Of a stretch of 6,352 bases of DNA, positions 6,350-6,352 are shown piece by piece. Position 1 is the first letter of the stretch, and every line of letters begins with the position of its first letter. The position numbers and the translations under genes were made by a program. The stretch is from an uncultured Pseudomonadota bacterium. Lineage in GTDB: Bacteria > Pseudomonadota > Alphaproteobacteria > RF32 > CAG-239. The notes under the pieces were generated by a model. That model worked only from the letters and a program-made list of their open reading frames with translations, searched no databases and was not told the origin of the DNA. Location of the stretch: positions 1 to 6,352 of the forward strand of contig CASFLB010000093.1 in assembly GCA_949295395.1 (NCBI GenBank). The letters run 5' to 3'.

Positions 6350-6352
6350 AGA

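Overview
The window looks like chromosomal DNA from a low-GC Gram-negative bacterium, most likely an alphaproteobacterium. The main clue is the order lpxA-lpxI-lpxB followed by comEC, together with use of LpxI rather than LpxH for the UDP-diacylglucosamine hydrolysis step. Its AT-rich spacers fit one of the low-GC, often uncultured, lineages of that class, but the lineage is an inference and not proven here.

Layout. The left three quarters read leftward. From the operon head to its tail they are lpxA (4472-3678), an A/T-rich hairpin with a T-run (about 3667-3613), lpxI (3593-2751), lpxB (2767-1587, broken by a -1 frameshift near 2012-2030) and comEC (1590 to the window edge, 3' end missing). 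lpxB starts inside lpxI at a GTG, and comEC starts inside the lpxB stop codon (ATGA), so the last three genes are tightly packed. A 214-bp divergent spacer (4473-4686) separates lpxA from proS, which reads rightward (4687-6204). This spacer carries promoter-like elements for both directions and a GC-rich terminator-like hairpin about 30 bases before the proS start. proS ends in a strong intrinsic terminator (6223-6258). After it comes a near-consensus promoter (6293-6321) and a Shine-Dalgarno sequence at the very end of the window, so another rightward gene starts just beyond it.

How the genes work together. LpxA adds the first hydroxyacyl chain to UDP-GlcNAc, LpxI hydrolyses UDP-diacylglucosamine to lipid X, and LpxB joins lipid X to UDP-diacylglucosamine to make the disaccharide core of lipid A. 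comEC encodes the inner-membrane DNA channel of natural transformation and is a genomic neighbour rather than a pathway member. proS encodes a eukaryote/archaeal-like (type 3) prolyl-tRNA synthetase.

I found no mobile element, CRISPR array, tRNA or rRNA, and no sign of a new multi-gene system. The points worth a second look are the lpxB frameshift, the type and degenerate zinc site of the ProRS, and the two hairpins at the proS leader and the lpxA-lpxI junction.
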